A program made the position numbers and the translations under genes. From CAIVAT01 sp037128705 (GTDB lineage Bacteria; Bacteroidota; Bacteroidia; Bacteroidales; FEN-979): 64,000 bases of DNA. The notes under the pieces are model-generated. The model was not told where the DNA came from. It was given only the letters and a program-made list of their open reading frames with translations, and did not search any database. Within the stretch, counting starts at the first letter, position 1. Every line of letters begins with the position of its first letter. This document shows, one piece after another, positions 17,584 through 27,162 of this stretch. The stretch spans positions 124,001-188,000 of the forward strand of contig JBAXVX010000002.1 in the NCBI GenBank assembly GCA_037128705.1, written 5' to 3'.

Positions 17584-17796
17584 ATGCAATATTAAGCAAA
17601 GCGTCGACAATAGCATAAATATGGGGGAAATATCAGGGTCATTTTTTACCTTGAAAAATAAATCACAGGTTCTGTGTAGGTAATTCGGATTTATTAATTA
17701 TCTTTAACAGATTCATTATCAACCCTTTGTTGTTATGTATTTTCCCAAACAACATATTTGATTTTTAATTCAGTTTCAATTTGTTATAAAGACATC

Positions 17797-18162
17797 ATGA
17801 CCAAGATTCTTTTTATCGACGACGATTCCTCTTTTGTTGAAGCAATGAAGTTCCTGTTAGAGCAAAACGGTTTCAGTGTAGTTACAGCCTGTGGGGGTCA
17901 AGATGCTTTTCTCCTTGCCAAGGAGCAGGTTTTTGATCTGGTCATCACCGATGTGCTGATGGCGAAGAGTCATGGAATGGAGGTCATCCAGCATATGCGG
18001 CAGTTCTACCCTAAAACCAAGATAATCACCATTACAGGGGGCGGCTGGGCCTCACCACAGTTTCATCTCGACTCGGCCCGCCTCTTCGGCTCCGACGGCT
18101 TTCTTGCCAAACCCTTTTCCATTAAAGATCTGCTCCTGGAAATCCAACGCGTATTCAGATAA
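17797..18162 (+). CDS. Stand-alone response regulator receiver
   Basis: This 121-residue CheY-like protein has the acidic pocket D8-D9-D10, the phospho-acceptor D52 in 'LVITDVLM', a Thr switch in 'TITGGG' and K105 in 'AKPF'. It has no output domain. I used the ATG at 17797, which begins the first beta strand; an upstream ATG at 17758 would add 13 residues without similarity. It faces the leftward receiver/kinase group (14 bp between the two convergent receivers), so its partner kinase is most likely one of the two large kinases next door, but it could serve another. Confidence 0.85.
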   Translation: MTKILFIDDDSSFVEAMKFLLEQNGFSVVTACGGQDAFLLAKEQVFDLVITDVLMAKSHGMEVIQHMRQFYPKTKIITITGGGWASPQFHLDSARLFGSDGFLAKPFSIKDLLLEIQRVFR

Positions 18163-18176
18163 ATCAGGGGTCTTCC

Positions 18177-18542
18177 CTATTTTTTCAGTCTGGCATTCAC
18201 TGCATTCAACAAGTCGAGTCGTGTAAATGGCTTGGTGATGTAATCATCAGCCCCGGCCCGCATGCCGTTAGCAACCTGCTGATGATCGGCCATTGCGGTC
18301 ATGAATAAAAAGGGGATCTTTGAGGTTTCAGGTGTTTGACGCAGATTAGAAAGCACGGCGTAACCATCCATTTCGGGCATCATGATGTCGCACAAGATGA
18401 GGTCAGGAAGGTGCAGTTTGGCTTGCAACAGGCCCTCCTGGCCATTCGCAGCATTGTAGGTTTCAAAGCCCTCGAATATAAACCAATCGCACACTTCATC
18501 GCGAAGCATCTTCTGGTCTTCGATGATCAGGATTTTTTTCAT
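18177..18542 (-). CDS. Stand-alone response regulator receiver
   Basis: The 121-residue CheY-like protein has E8-D9, phospho-acceptor D52 in 'LILCDIMMPEMDG' and K104 in 'YITKPF'. No output domain is attached. It lies 20 bp downstream of the 1377-residue PAS kinase in the same direction, so it is the probable phosphorelay partner of that kinase, which has no receiver of its own. The two long kinase genes and this one form a three-gene leftward operon. Confidence 0.88.
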   Translation of the reverse strand: MKKILIIEDQKMLRDEVCDWFIFEGFETYNAANGQEGLLQAKLHLPDLILCDIMMPEMDGYAVLSNLRQTPETSKIPFLFMTAMADHQQVANGMRAGADDYITKPFTRLDLLNAVNARLKK

Positions 18543-18562
18543 TTGAACGGTCGAATTCGGGA

Positions 18563-21500
18563 TTACAGGGTTTTGGGTAATATGACGGTGAACAATGTCC
18601 CTTCGCCAACTACGCTATTAACAGATACTTTACCCCCGTGACGTTCGACCGATTCTTTTACAATGCTCAGTCCCAGCCCGGTACCATCAATGTTTACCAC
18701 ATTGGAAGCACGGAAAAACGGGGTGAAAAGGAGGTTCAGTTCATTGGGTGGAATTCCCATGCCGTGATCCTGCACGGTCAGAATCGCATGATCTCCTGAC
18801 TCCTTAATCCCGACCATCATCTTTTTCCCCAGGGGGGAATATTTGATGGCATTTGAAATGAGGTTGTCGATGATCCGCTTGACACTGGTCATGTCCAATG
18901 TCACCTCGAGGTTCGGCGGGGAGGAATGAAAGCTGATCGCGACCTCCCGGCCTGAATAGATCTTGCTTTCTTCGATGGCTTCATGAATAAGCAACGAAAG
19001 GTTGAACAGTTCCGGCTTCAGCTCCTTTTCCCTAGTCTGAAGCTTTGACAGGTGGAGTACCTCATCAATGATCTTGTTCAGGTTGCCTACCTGGTCTTTG
19101 ATCTTCATAATGCGTTCATCCTGCTGCGACTGTGTCATGCGGTCGCGGTAGCTGAGCAGGGATTCACTGGTAGCCATGATGGTGGAAAGGGGCGTGCGGA
19201 ACTCATGTGAGGCCACGGAGATGAACTTCGATTTCAGCTGGCCCAGTTCCTTCTCCTTTTCAATGCCCTGGCGGAGCATCTGCTCATATCGCTTCCTCTC
19301 TGAGATGTCGGAGTGGGTGCCGATCACACGTAAAGGTTTACCATCCGCTTTCCAGGTTACCACCTTCCCCCGGTCGAGGATCCATTTGTACGATCCGTCC
19401 TTGCACATCACCCTCTGTTCATTGATATAAACATCGGTCTCTCCGCGGAAATGCATTTCAAGACTATCGTAGCATCGCTGAAGGTCGTCAGGGTGTACCT
19501 TTTTTTCCCATTCACTGAGGGTGTTACCTATCTCATGGTCAGCATAGCCCAGCATCCTTTTCCATTGAGTGGAAAAGAAAACCTCATTGGTTTCCATGTT
19601 CCAGTCCCAAACACCGTCGCCTGAACCCTCCAGAGCAAAATTCCAGCGGGCTTCACTTTCACGCAGGGCCTGCTCCATCTTTTTTCGCTCGGTGATGTCG
19701 CGGGAGATTCCAAACAATACATGCTTGTCATCCCATTTTCCCTGGACCACCCTGGTCTCCACCGGGATCTCTTCGCCCTGCCTGGTGATCAGGGGCACCG
19801 GGCAAAACAGGGCGCGCCCTTCGAGCATTTCGTTCACAATAAAGCCAGCCTCCTCCCTCCTTTCGGGCGGATGAACCTGCAAAACATTGGTCATGTAAAG
19901 CTCCTCTTCGGTATATCCCAGCCGTTTTCTCACCACGGGGTTTGTTTTGATCATACGCCCCTCGGTATCGAGAATGAACATAAAATCATCAAGCGTATCA
20001 AAGAGTTCCTGGAAGTTCTGCTGGCTTTGCTTAAGGGCGGTCTCCACTTTAATACGGGCAATGGTTCCTCCAATTTGCATAGCCAGCGCCTCCAGCGAGA
20101 AGCTCACCTTTTCATAGAAGCGGAGCCTCTTTTTAGAGGCCAGGTTGATACAGCCGTTTACCACCCCTTCGTACTGCATCGGCAGAACTGCCAGCGACAG
20201 GATGCCCTCTTCATCAAGGAACCCGGTGGATACCAGGTCATTTTCGGAATGATCGGAATAGAAGGGGACCCCCTCTTTTACAAGAATCGTGTTGGGGGAT
20301 TCGGGACCATAAGATAGGGTTTTGGCAATAAATTCATCGGATAAACCATGGTGAACCAGGATTTTCATATCACCGGAGGTCTCATCGAGCATGTAGATGG
20401 CCCCGCCATCCACTCCATCGATTTCCATAAGGGTATTCAGCGCCAGTGTAAGGGCTTCAGACAATGTATTGGTCGTATTGTAACGTGAAGCAAGGTCACG
20501 CTGGATCCGGATAAACTGTTCGGTGGTTTTTCTCCTGGTAATGTCTTCAAAGATATAGAGCCGGCCATAATATTCATCCTGTTCACCCCTGATCTGCGCT
20601 GTAAACCGGCGGATGATCCTTCCGTCGATGAAGGGGATCTCATCTTCAACAACAATCTGATTCTTTTCATCCTGCAATGGCTCGCACGATTCGGCAAAGG
20701 CAGGAATATCTTTGAGCACCGGAAGGCAATCGGGAATGATGTCGTTGTTTTTCAGCTCTCCCCTGCGCATACGTTCTTCGAGGTGGGTGATCCCCCATAT
20801 TTCGCAGAACTGATGGGTGAAATAGATGATGTCATCGGTACGGTTATCCACCACAAAAAAGGCCAGGGGCGAGGTACTGGTCATCTTCCTCAGAAGGGAT
20901 TCATTCCACCGCAGGGCATGATCCGCCCTTTTGCGCTCGGTAATGTCGCGGATTATTGACAATGCTTCGTGGTCGGAAAGGGCAACTAACCTGTCTTCGA
21001 AGTTCCGGATCTCTCCATTCTTCTCAATTTCATATTCAAAGGGAATGATCTGCCTGGTTGTGAATACCTCGTGGAGAACCTCCATGGCTTTTTTCGCAAC
21101 TTCCGGGGGCAGCACATCCACGATTTTTTTACCCAGGAACTGATCGGCAGGAACAAAGAGATCACTGGGATCCTTGGAGCGGGAATCAAGGAAGGTCCCG
21201 TCCTGATCCATCCGGAAGATCATGTCGGGAACGGCGTTGAGAATGGCCTGGAGCTCACTGGTGCGGCTTGCAACCAGCTTTTCCAGATCGGTGTTGTATT
21301 GCTGCAGCTGGCGGGTGAGTGACCTTTGCCGGAGGTTGACCATGATCTGGGATCCAATATCCTGGGCAATCTGCAGATCGGATGGTTTAAAATGATCCGC
21401 TTTATGCGATAAAAGCACGAACAATCCCGTGAGTCCTTCATGATCCACCATGGGAACCCTGATTATGTTCCTTATCCCAAGCTGCAACAATGCTTCATCG

Positions 21501-22696
21501 GATTCGGAGGTGATTACCGCCGGATTGATGTTACTGAGCTGGGCCTTCCCTTTTTTAAGAAAAGGAATGTCAAATAACGATAATGGAAGAATCCGCTTGG
21601 CGGTTGCATCAAATTTCCCGTTGACGATGCTTGATTCAACACAGGCCTCCCCCTTTTCAAAGTTGAAGGTAATCAGTTCAACCTCCTCGCAGGGAATCAG
21701 GAGCAGGATGCCCTGCATCGCCATCTCATTGACAGCATTCTCGTTCGGGCTTGATTCCATGATGGCATGATCGATGGTGCGAAGCACCTCCAGCCGCTGA
21801 TTCATCTTGTTTAATTCTGCCAGGTTCTCCTTGATCAATTGTTCCGACCGCTGCTTGGATTCTTCAACCTGTTTTCGTTCTGAAATATCACGAACCAGGC
21901 TGATCATTGCACGCTGCTCCTCAAGGCGGAAAATGCTCGCCTGGATCTCCACGGGAAATACGCTGCCTCCCTTTTTCAGGAAGCTGGTTTCAAACAATAC
22001 CGACTCTCCGCCAAGCATCCGTTCAACCCTGTCGGGACTGACAAGCGCTCTGGGCCGGGCATTCATATCGGCGGGAGACATGTGCAGCAGTTCCTCCCGG
22101 GAATAATCCGTCAGAAGACATGCGGCATCATTAACAATGATGAAGTCGCCAAGGGTGTGATCACCCCGCACAATGTTGATGAACAATCCGTCGGCGATGG
22201 CTTTGAAAAGATCATGATATTGCACGATAGGAAGTGATCCCTGTTTTTGACCCTCCCTGACCAGTTTCATGATCTGGACGACAATAAGAATCGCGCCAAT
22301 TTCAGGATTGAGGAGCTGGTTGCACACTGCTGCTTCAATCCAAACCCATTCTTCGGGTCTGTGCTTTGCTCTGATATGGCAAATTTCCTCTGTTCCGCTA
22401 CCTGCAATGACTTCGGCCAGGATCTTTCTGATGATCGGTAAATCAAGCGGGTGGATTAAAAATGTCAGTTCTTTTCCTGTCAGTTCATCGACGGAATAAC
22501 CCAGCAGATATGAAACTGTCGGTGTGATCGCAAGGATCTCCTCCCGTTCGCTGATTCTGATGATAATCTCCGCGTTGCGCTGGGTCAACCAATTAAGTTC
22601 GGGATAGTTTCCGTTTTGGGCGAGTCCCTTCAGATGCTGGTTTTCTGCTTTAAGGAATTCTATCTCCTTCAACAGCGAGGATTGGTCATTCTTCAT
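18563..22696 (-). CDS. Soluble multi-PAS/GAF sensor histidine kinase
   Basis: At 1377 residues this is an unusually long kinase. I see no signal peptide and no membrane helix, so it should sense cytoplasmic signals. The order by eye is PAS (about 40-150), PAS (165-280), GAF (300-470), PAS (485-600), PAS (605-725), GAF (735-885), PAS (890-1010) and PAS_3 (1015-1140). Then come HisKA with 'SHEFRTPLS' (His about 1164) and HATPase_c with the N box and 'GTGLGLSIVKE' G box. No receiver is attached. Several PAS units end in 'RDISERK' or 'RDITERK', the usual PAC linker. The gene starts 11 bp after the stop of the 7TM hybrid kinase and is followed by a lone receiver, so the three probably work in one relay. 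Confidence 0.92.
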   Translation of the reverse strand: MKNDQSSLLKEIEFLKAENQHLKGLAQNGNYPELNWLTQRNAEIIIRISEREEILAITPTVSYLLGYSVDELTGKELTFLIHPLDLPIIRKILAEVIAGSGTEEICHIRAKHRPEEWVWIEAAVCNQLLNPEIGAILIVVQIMKLVREGQKQGSLPIVQYHDLFKAIADGLFINIVRGDHTLGDFIIVNDAACLLTDYSREELLHMSPADMNARPRALVSPDRVERMLGGESVLFETSFLKKGGSVFPVEIQASIFRLEEQRAMISLVRDISERKQVEESKQRSEQLIKENLAELNKMNQRLEVLRTIDHAIMESSPNENAVNEMAMQGILLLIPCEEVELITFNFEKGEACVESSIVNGKFDATAKRILPLSLFDIPFLKKGKAQLSNINPAVITSESDEALLQLGIRNIIRVPMVDHEGLTGLFVLLSHKADHFKPSDLQIAQDIGSQIMVNLRQRSLTRQLQQYNTDLEKLVASRTSELQAILNAVPDMIFRMDQDGTFLDSRSKDPSDLFVPADQFLGKKIVDVLPPEVAKKAMEVLHEVFTTRQIIPFEYEIEKNGEIRNFEDRLVALSDHEALSIIRDITERKRADHALRWNESLLRKMTSTSPLAFFVVDNRTDDIIYFTHQFCEIWGITHLEERMRRGELKNNDIIPDCLPVLKDIPAFAESCEPLQDEKNQIVVEDEIPFIDGRIIRRFTAQIRGEQDEYYGRLYIFEDITRRKTTEQFIRIQRDLASRYNTTNTLSEALTLALNTLMEIDGVDGGAIYMLDETSGDMKILVHHGLSDEFIAKTLSYGPESPNTILVKEGVPFYSDHSENDLVSTGFLDEEGILSLAVLPMQYEGVVNGCINLASKKRLRFYEKVSFSLEALAMQIGGTIARIKVETALKQSQQNFQELFDTLDDFMFILDTEGRMIKTNPVVRKRLGYTEEELYMTNVLQVHPPERREEAGFIVNEMLEGRALFCPVPLITRQGEEIPVETRVVQGKWDDKHVLFGISRDITERKKMEQALRESEARWNFALEGSGDGVWDWNMETNEVFFSTQWKRMLGYADHEIGNTLSEWEKKVHPDDLQRCYDSLEMHFRGETDVYINEQRVMCKDGSYKWILDRGKVVTWKADGKPLRVIGTHSDISERKRYEQMLRQGIEKEKELGQLKSKFISVASHEFRTPLSTIMATSESLLSYRDRMTQSQQDERIMKIKDQVGNLNKIIDEVLHLSKLQTREKELKPELFNLSLLIHEAIEESKIYSGREVAISFHSSPPNLEVTLDMTSVKRIIDNLISNAIKYSPLGKKMMVGIKESGDHAILTVQDHGMGIPPNELNLLFTPFFRASNVVNIDGTGLGLSIVKESVERHGGKVSVNSVVGEGTLFTVILPKTL

Positions 22697-22707
22697 AATG
22701 CCTGTTA

Positions 22708-25700
22708 TTACTCTTTAACCTCTGTTTGGTATTTGCTGATTGCCAGGTTCAGTGTATTGGATTTCACCGGCTTGGACAGGTAGTCGGTGCATCCGGCCTC
22801 AAGCGCCTTTTCACGGTCACCCTCCAAGGTGAGCGCGGTGAGTGCAATGATGGGTATTTCGGCATTGAACCTCCTGATTTGCCGGGTGGCTTCGTACCCA
22901 TCCATGTCGGGCAGTTTGATGTCCATTAAAATGAGATCGAGGTCGTCGAGCTGCCGCGAAATAGCAACAGCCTCTGCTCCGGTAATGGAGTGTATCAGGG
23001 TGTGCCCCTGCTTTTTAAGAACCACCTGGATATAATTGAAATTAACCTGATCATCTTCGGTCACCAGGATCTTCAGTGGCTGCAGCTTGGTTTTCGGCGG
23101 TATGGCACCCTCTGGCGACGTGGTGGCTCCCGATATCTTTGCCGTGGTGAGGGGGATCTGAAAATAAAAGGTGCTTCCTTTACCCTCCTCGCTCTGTATC
23201 CATATGGCACCCCCCAACATTTCAATATAGGCCTTTGAAATAGACAATCCCAGCCCTGAACCTTCAAAAGGACGTGAATGCGAAATGTCGGCCTGGACAA
23301 ACCGCTCAAATATAAGCTGGTGCTTGGTTTCGGGAATCCCGATACCGGTGTCCCTTACATAAAACTCAAGCTGGTCCCCTTGAATACTGCATCCGAATTC
23401 GACATATCCTCTTTTGGTATATTTAATCGCGTTCTTAATCAGGTTGGTCATGACAGAATTCAGCTTTCCCTTATCGGTTTTCACGGTAGCCTGGTTATCA
23501 GGAACACCGCCGGCATAAAAAAGCTGAAGCCCGTTCGACTCAGCCTCCTGTTTGAAAAATGCATGAAGGTGCCCCTGCAATTCGTTGATGTTGACATCCG
23601 TCAAGGTAACCGACATCTGCCCGGATTCAATCTTTGAGATATCGATGATATCGTGGATGGTGTTTAAAAGGCGGTCCCCGCTTTTCTTCACGATCTGGAT
23701 GTATTCGTCTTTTTCCTCTCCCGTAAGATCGGGTTCCTGCAGGAGGGAAATAAAACCGAGAATGCCGTTCATCGGCGTCCTTATTTCATGGCTCATATTG
23801 GCCAGAAAGGCGGATTTGAGGCGGTCGCTCTCTTCAGCTTTTTCCTTGGCTGAAATCAGTTCCTCCTGGTTTCTTTTGCGTAAGAAGGCGGAGCCTATGG
23901 TGTCGGCAGCAGCAGCAAGGATCCGCTCCTCCGTGACAGGCCATTCCCTTTCGTTCGAGCAATCGTCGAAGCCGATAAATCCCCAGAGCATTTTATCGAT
24001 AAATACGGGCGTCACCAGCATCGACTTAATCCCCTGCGGTTCAAGAATGGCCCTTTCGGCTTCAGGAAATTCCCTGACCTTGCCAACGATGACCTTTCCG
24101 GCCACTAATTTTTCGTACCAGCGTGTAAAACCCTCTTCATACGGGAGATTCTGCAAAGCTGGATTATCAATCTGAGGCTCTACCAAACCATCAGCCCATT
24201 CATATTGCTGGCTCATCAACGGCAGTTTGTACCCCGGATCAGTGTGGTTACTGAAAATATAGACCCTGTTTACCTTGGTGGCTTTTCCTATTATTTCAAG
24301 CGCTGCCTTAATGTTTTCACCCAGGGTTTCTCCCTGTATCAGCATGGCCGTTGCATGGGCGATGGCATCGAGTAATTTATCCCTTTTTTGAATCTCCGAT
24401 TCGGTTTTCTTCTGCTTGGTCACATCGCGGGCACTGCCAACTACGCCGATCATTACCCCGTCTTTGTCAAAAATGGGGGCTTTCCGGGCATCGAGAAAAA
24501 GAAATTTTCCATTAATATTCCCGAACTCATCAAAGCGCTCGGGTTTCCCTGAATTGATTACCACCTGGTCCGAATCCCGGCACAGTTCCCCAAAGGTGTA
24601 CCAGTCATCCCGTTCAGGATGTTTGTTTCGTTCCCTTTCAGCGAAAAACAGGTCGGTCTTCCCGATGGGTTCTTCGGTATCGCTCGCCTGGATCAGGTTT
24701 TCACATACTGACTTATTGGTGAAAATAAATTTCTTATCGAGATCCTTGGCCCATAGCATATCCGGCATGTTGTCGGCCATCAGCCGGAACATGGTGAACA
24801 TGTGATGGTAACGCGCCTCCCCAATCTTCACTTCCCGCTGCCTGGCTACCTGGTCGGTTATGTCGCGTATAATGATCAGCCGGCTTCCCGGATGGTGCTT
24901 AATAATTTTCGTGATGATCCGGTAGTTTTTTATCTCATCCTCACCGGGTATATCAACCTGATTATCCGGTTCCCCGGTAAGGACGGCCTCCAGCAACAAG
25001 CCAGCCTTTGCACCTGATAATTCAAATTGTATCCCGAGTATGCTTTTGCTCTTGATCCCAAGGAATATTCTGGCGGCCTCATTGATCTCCTGTATCCTGT
25101 CTTGTGCGTCGAGCGCCAGGATTCCGTCAGGAAGGGTTTCAACAAGGATTTCGCGCGCCACCGGCGCCAGGTCAAGAAAACGTATGTTTAAAATGGAATA
25201 TACCAGGAGTACCCCGCTCAGGATAATGCTGACCGGAACCAGATCGAGCCCAAGCACCGGATTGGAACCTGACAGATAGAGCACGCTCGCGATCCATGGA
25301 CAAAAGCAGGCTGTCAAAACAACCCACCCCTGCGAACGGAACGTCGACATATGGTGTATGATAAAATTGTAAAGCAGGATGGTCGCCAGGACAAGGAGAA
25401 TATTGTTGTAAATCACATAACCTATCCAAAACCAGGGTCCATGGTGATATTCGACAAGATTTGTTTTCGGTGAAATGGGCGAGAAACCTGTCCAGATCAG
25501 GTTGTGATTCTCATTGGTTATCGCAAGTATCAGGGTGAGGGCAGGGATAATGAACATGAGCATTACACGTTTCGGGGAAAGCAACCGTTCCCTGCCGGTA
25601 AAGCGAAGGACAAAAATCAGGTAAAGCACCGGTGTTGATACCGCCCCCACATAGGCCAGTTTTGACCAGAATATTTTATCGGTGATGGTGCCCGAAGCGG

Positions 25701-25866
25701 TTTCGAACATGACCAGAAAGGTCCATATGCCTGCCATGACCATCAGCAGGGTCAGTTCCCTGGCTCCTTTGACCATCCTTCTTTGCCAGGCAAGATAGGC
25801 GACAAAAAACGAAACAAAGGAGGTCGCAAGAAAGAATACAGAATATACCGTAAAAACTGAATTCAT
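22708..25866 (-). CDS. 7TM hybrid sensor histidine kinase
   Basis: The 1052-residue protein begins with seven hydrophobic helices (about residues 1-215) of the HisKA_7TM sensor type. A PAS near 225-330, another PAS near 345-470 ('DMLWAKDLDKKFIFTN') and a GAF near 490-660 follow. HisKA has 'MSHEIRTPMNG' (His about 693). The HATPase follows, and a C-terminal receiver has its acceptor Asp in 'LILMDIKLPDMDG' (about residue 980). All key catalytic residues are present. It is the first gene of a three-gene operon with the soluble PAS kinase and the lone receiver. Signal unknown. Confidence 0.93.
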   Translation of the reverse strand: MNSVFTVYSVFFLATSFVSFFVAYLAWQRRMVKGARELTLLMVMAGIWTFLVMFETASGTITDKIFWSKLAYVGAVSTPVLYLIFVLRFTGRERLLSPKRVMLMFIIPALTLILAITNENHNLIWTGFSPISPKTNLVEYHHGPWFWIGYVIYNNILLVLATILLYNFIIHHMSTFRSQGWVVLTACFCPWIASVLYLSGSNPVLGLDLVPVSIILSGVLLVYSILNIRFLDLAPVAREILVETLPDGILALDAQDRIQEINEAARIFLGIKSKSILGIQFELSGAKAGLLLEAVLTGEPDNQVDIPGEDEIKNYRIITKIIKHHPGSRLIIIRDITDQVARQREVKIGEARYHHMFTMFRLMADNMPDMLWAKDLDKKFIFTNKSVCENLIQASDTEEPIGKTDLFFAERERNKHPERDDWYTFGELCRDSDQVVINSGKPERFDEFGNINGKFLFLDARKAPIFDKDGVMIGVVGSARDVTKQKKTESEIQKRDKLLDAIAHATAMLIQGETLGENIKAALEIIGKATKVNRVYIFSNHTDPGYKLPLMSQQYEWADGLVEPQIDNPALQNLPYEEGFTRWYEKLVAGKVIVGKVREFPEAERAILEPQGIKSMLVTPVFIDKMLWGFIGFDDCSNEREWPVTEERILAAAADTIGSAFLRKRNQEELISAKEKAEESDRLKSAFLANMSHEIRTPMNGILGFISLLQEPDLTGEEKDEYIQIVKKSGDRLLNTIHDIIDISKIESGQMSVTLTDVNINELQGHLHAFFKQEAESNGLQLFYAGGVPDNQATVKTDKGKLNSVMTNLIKNAIKYTKRGYVEFGCSIQGDQLEFYVRDTGIGIPETKHQLIFERFVQADISHSRPFEGSGLGLSISKAYIEMLGGAIWIQSEEGKGSTFYFQIPLTTAKISGATTSPEGAIPPKTKLQPLKILVTEDDQVNFNYIQVVLKKQGHTLIHSITGAEAVAISRQLDDLDLILMDIKLPDMDGYEATRQIRRFNAEIPIIALTALTLEGDREKALEAGCTDYLSKPVKSNTLNLAISKYQTEVKE

Positions 25867-25986
25867 CGTGTGTAATGTTTAATTACAACTTGTATTCTGC
25901 CGTATAAGAATGTGCTGGAAATAAAGACATTAGGGCGTTGGCGAAGAAAACCCTGGGCTGACCAAGCAAACGGGGTAATTCTGTAA

Positions 25987-26601
25987 TCAGTGATTGACAA
26001 ATTGCTGAAACCCATCCACAATGCCCGATGCCCAGTGTGCCGTGTACCCCATATGGGCACACTTGCCGTATGTTTTAGTCTTATACAGAATTTTTCTTGA
26101 CTTGATATCGAAGAAAACAACCCAGGTGTGCGCAGCCTCCTGGGGTTTACTGAAAAGTTCGGGTATCAGCACCAGCCCCAATCCCGATTTTGCCTGCAGG
26201 CTGTAGCCTGCTACCATGGCGCTCAGGGTGTCGGGAGGAATGGTGTTATCAATGCCTGTAATGAACCGGGGGCTCACTGCAATCGATTTCTCATATATAT
26301 CCCGCTGCTGGTAAATAAAGTCATTGTACCCAAGTGTCCTTCCGACATACATATCGGGGGGCAATTCCTTTTCAACATAGGCAATCCACGCAGCCGGGTA
26401 TTTTTGGCTATAGACTGCGTTCTTGCTGATTTTGGGTGAATCATTGATCCGAACCCTTGAGAAATCAACACCGTAATAGGTCAGGGTGTCATAGCTGCCC
26501 TTTGCCTTTATCTCCTTTTGTGCGGCATCCGGTGATCCCTGGGCAAAGAGTACACAGGAAGCTACCATGGCCAGCAATAGTGTAAAAAAAATCTTTTTCA
26601 T
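25987..26601 (-). CDS. Secreted protein of unknown function
   Basis: The ATG at 26601 opens a clean signal peptide (MKKIFFTLLLAMV, cut after 'FAQ'); ATGs at 26610 and 26628 would add up to nine polar residues. The mature part of about 185 residues has no lipobox or T9SS tail. Motifs such as 'YYGVDFSRVRIND' and 'HTWVVFFDIKSRKIL' suggest a small periplasmic alpha/beta domain, but I do not recognise the family. It is the last gene of the four-gene operon that begins at 29002, right after an outer-membrane barrel gene. Confidence 0.65.
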   Translation of the reverse strand: MKKIFFTLLLAMVASCVLFAQGSPDAAQKEIKAKGSYDTLTYYGVDFSRVRINDSPKISKNAVYSQKYPAAWIAYVEKELPPDMYVGRTLGYNDFIYQQRDIYEKSIAVSPRFITGIDNTIPPDTLSAMVAGYSLQAKSGLGLVLIPELFSKPQEAAHTWVVFFDIKSRKILYKTKTYGKCAHMGYTAHWASGIVDGFQQFVNH

Positions 26602-26617
26602 ATTTGACATGGATTTC

Positions 26618-27151
26618 CTAAAATTCAAATGCCAATCCGATCTTCGGAATAAAGTGGAACTGGTAGAGGCTGGGAGCCAGAAATACGGACCATCTTAAAT
26701 TTGCCTCTTTCGTATAAAAACACCAGCCAAGCTTAAGTTCTTCCATCGGCCCTTTGTCATCTCCCCATGAATCTCCGGTCCATGTGCTCCACGAATAGCC
26801 CCCTCTCAGCGAAATGTAGGGATAACTGGTCCGGGTTTCCTTGATTTTACGTAAATTGAACCTCAATTGCATATAGATGTTAATGTTTTCCGTATTGTAG
26901 GTAGAAACACCCACACCCAATGAAAAGGTATTGGAGAACTGGTAGCCGTGCGTCGTATAGACTTCAAGTATCGCTTTCGGGTTAACGCCTGTTGGGAATG
27001 TTGCTCCGGCAGACATCCCCACATCGAAGAAATATCCTTTGTTGTGTATGGCATATGACTTTTTAGCCTTGGGCCTGAGGGCCGTCGAATCCTGGGCACT
27101 CAGGGCCGTCGAAATCAACAATAAAATAAGAAGAAATATCCTGGTCTTCAT
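26618..27151 (-). CDS. Outer-membrane beta-barrel protein
   Basis: The protein has a signal peptide (MKTRIFLLILLL, cut after 'LSAQ') followed by about 155 residues of alternating strands rich in Gly and aromatic residues, ending in Phe ('IGLAFEF'), as expected for an outer-membrane barrel insertion signal. The ATG at 27151 fits the signal peptide better than one nine bases earlier that abuts the upstream stop. About eight strands can be counted. It follows the lipase-like gene almost without gap, so the two are probably translated together. Confidence 0.72.
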   Translation of the reverse strand: MKTRIFLLILLLISTALSAQDSTALRPKAKKSYAIHNKGYFFDVGMSAGATFPTGVNPKAILEVYTTHGYQFSNTFSLGVGVSTYNTENINIYMQLRFNLRKIKETRTSYPYISLRGGYSWSTWTGDSWGDDKGPMEELKLGWCFYTKEANLRWSVFLAPSLYQFHFIPKIGLAFEF

Positions 27152-27162
27152 CGTGAGCATAG

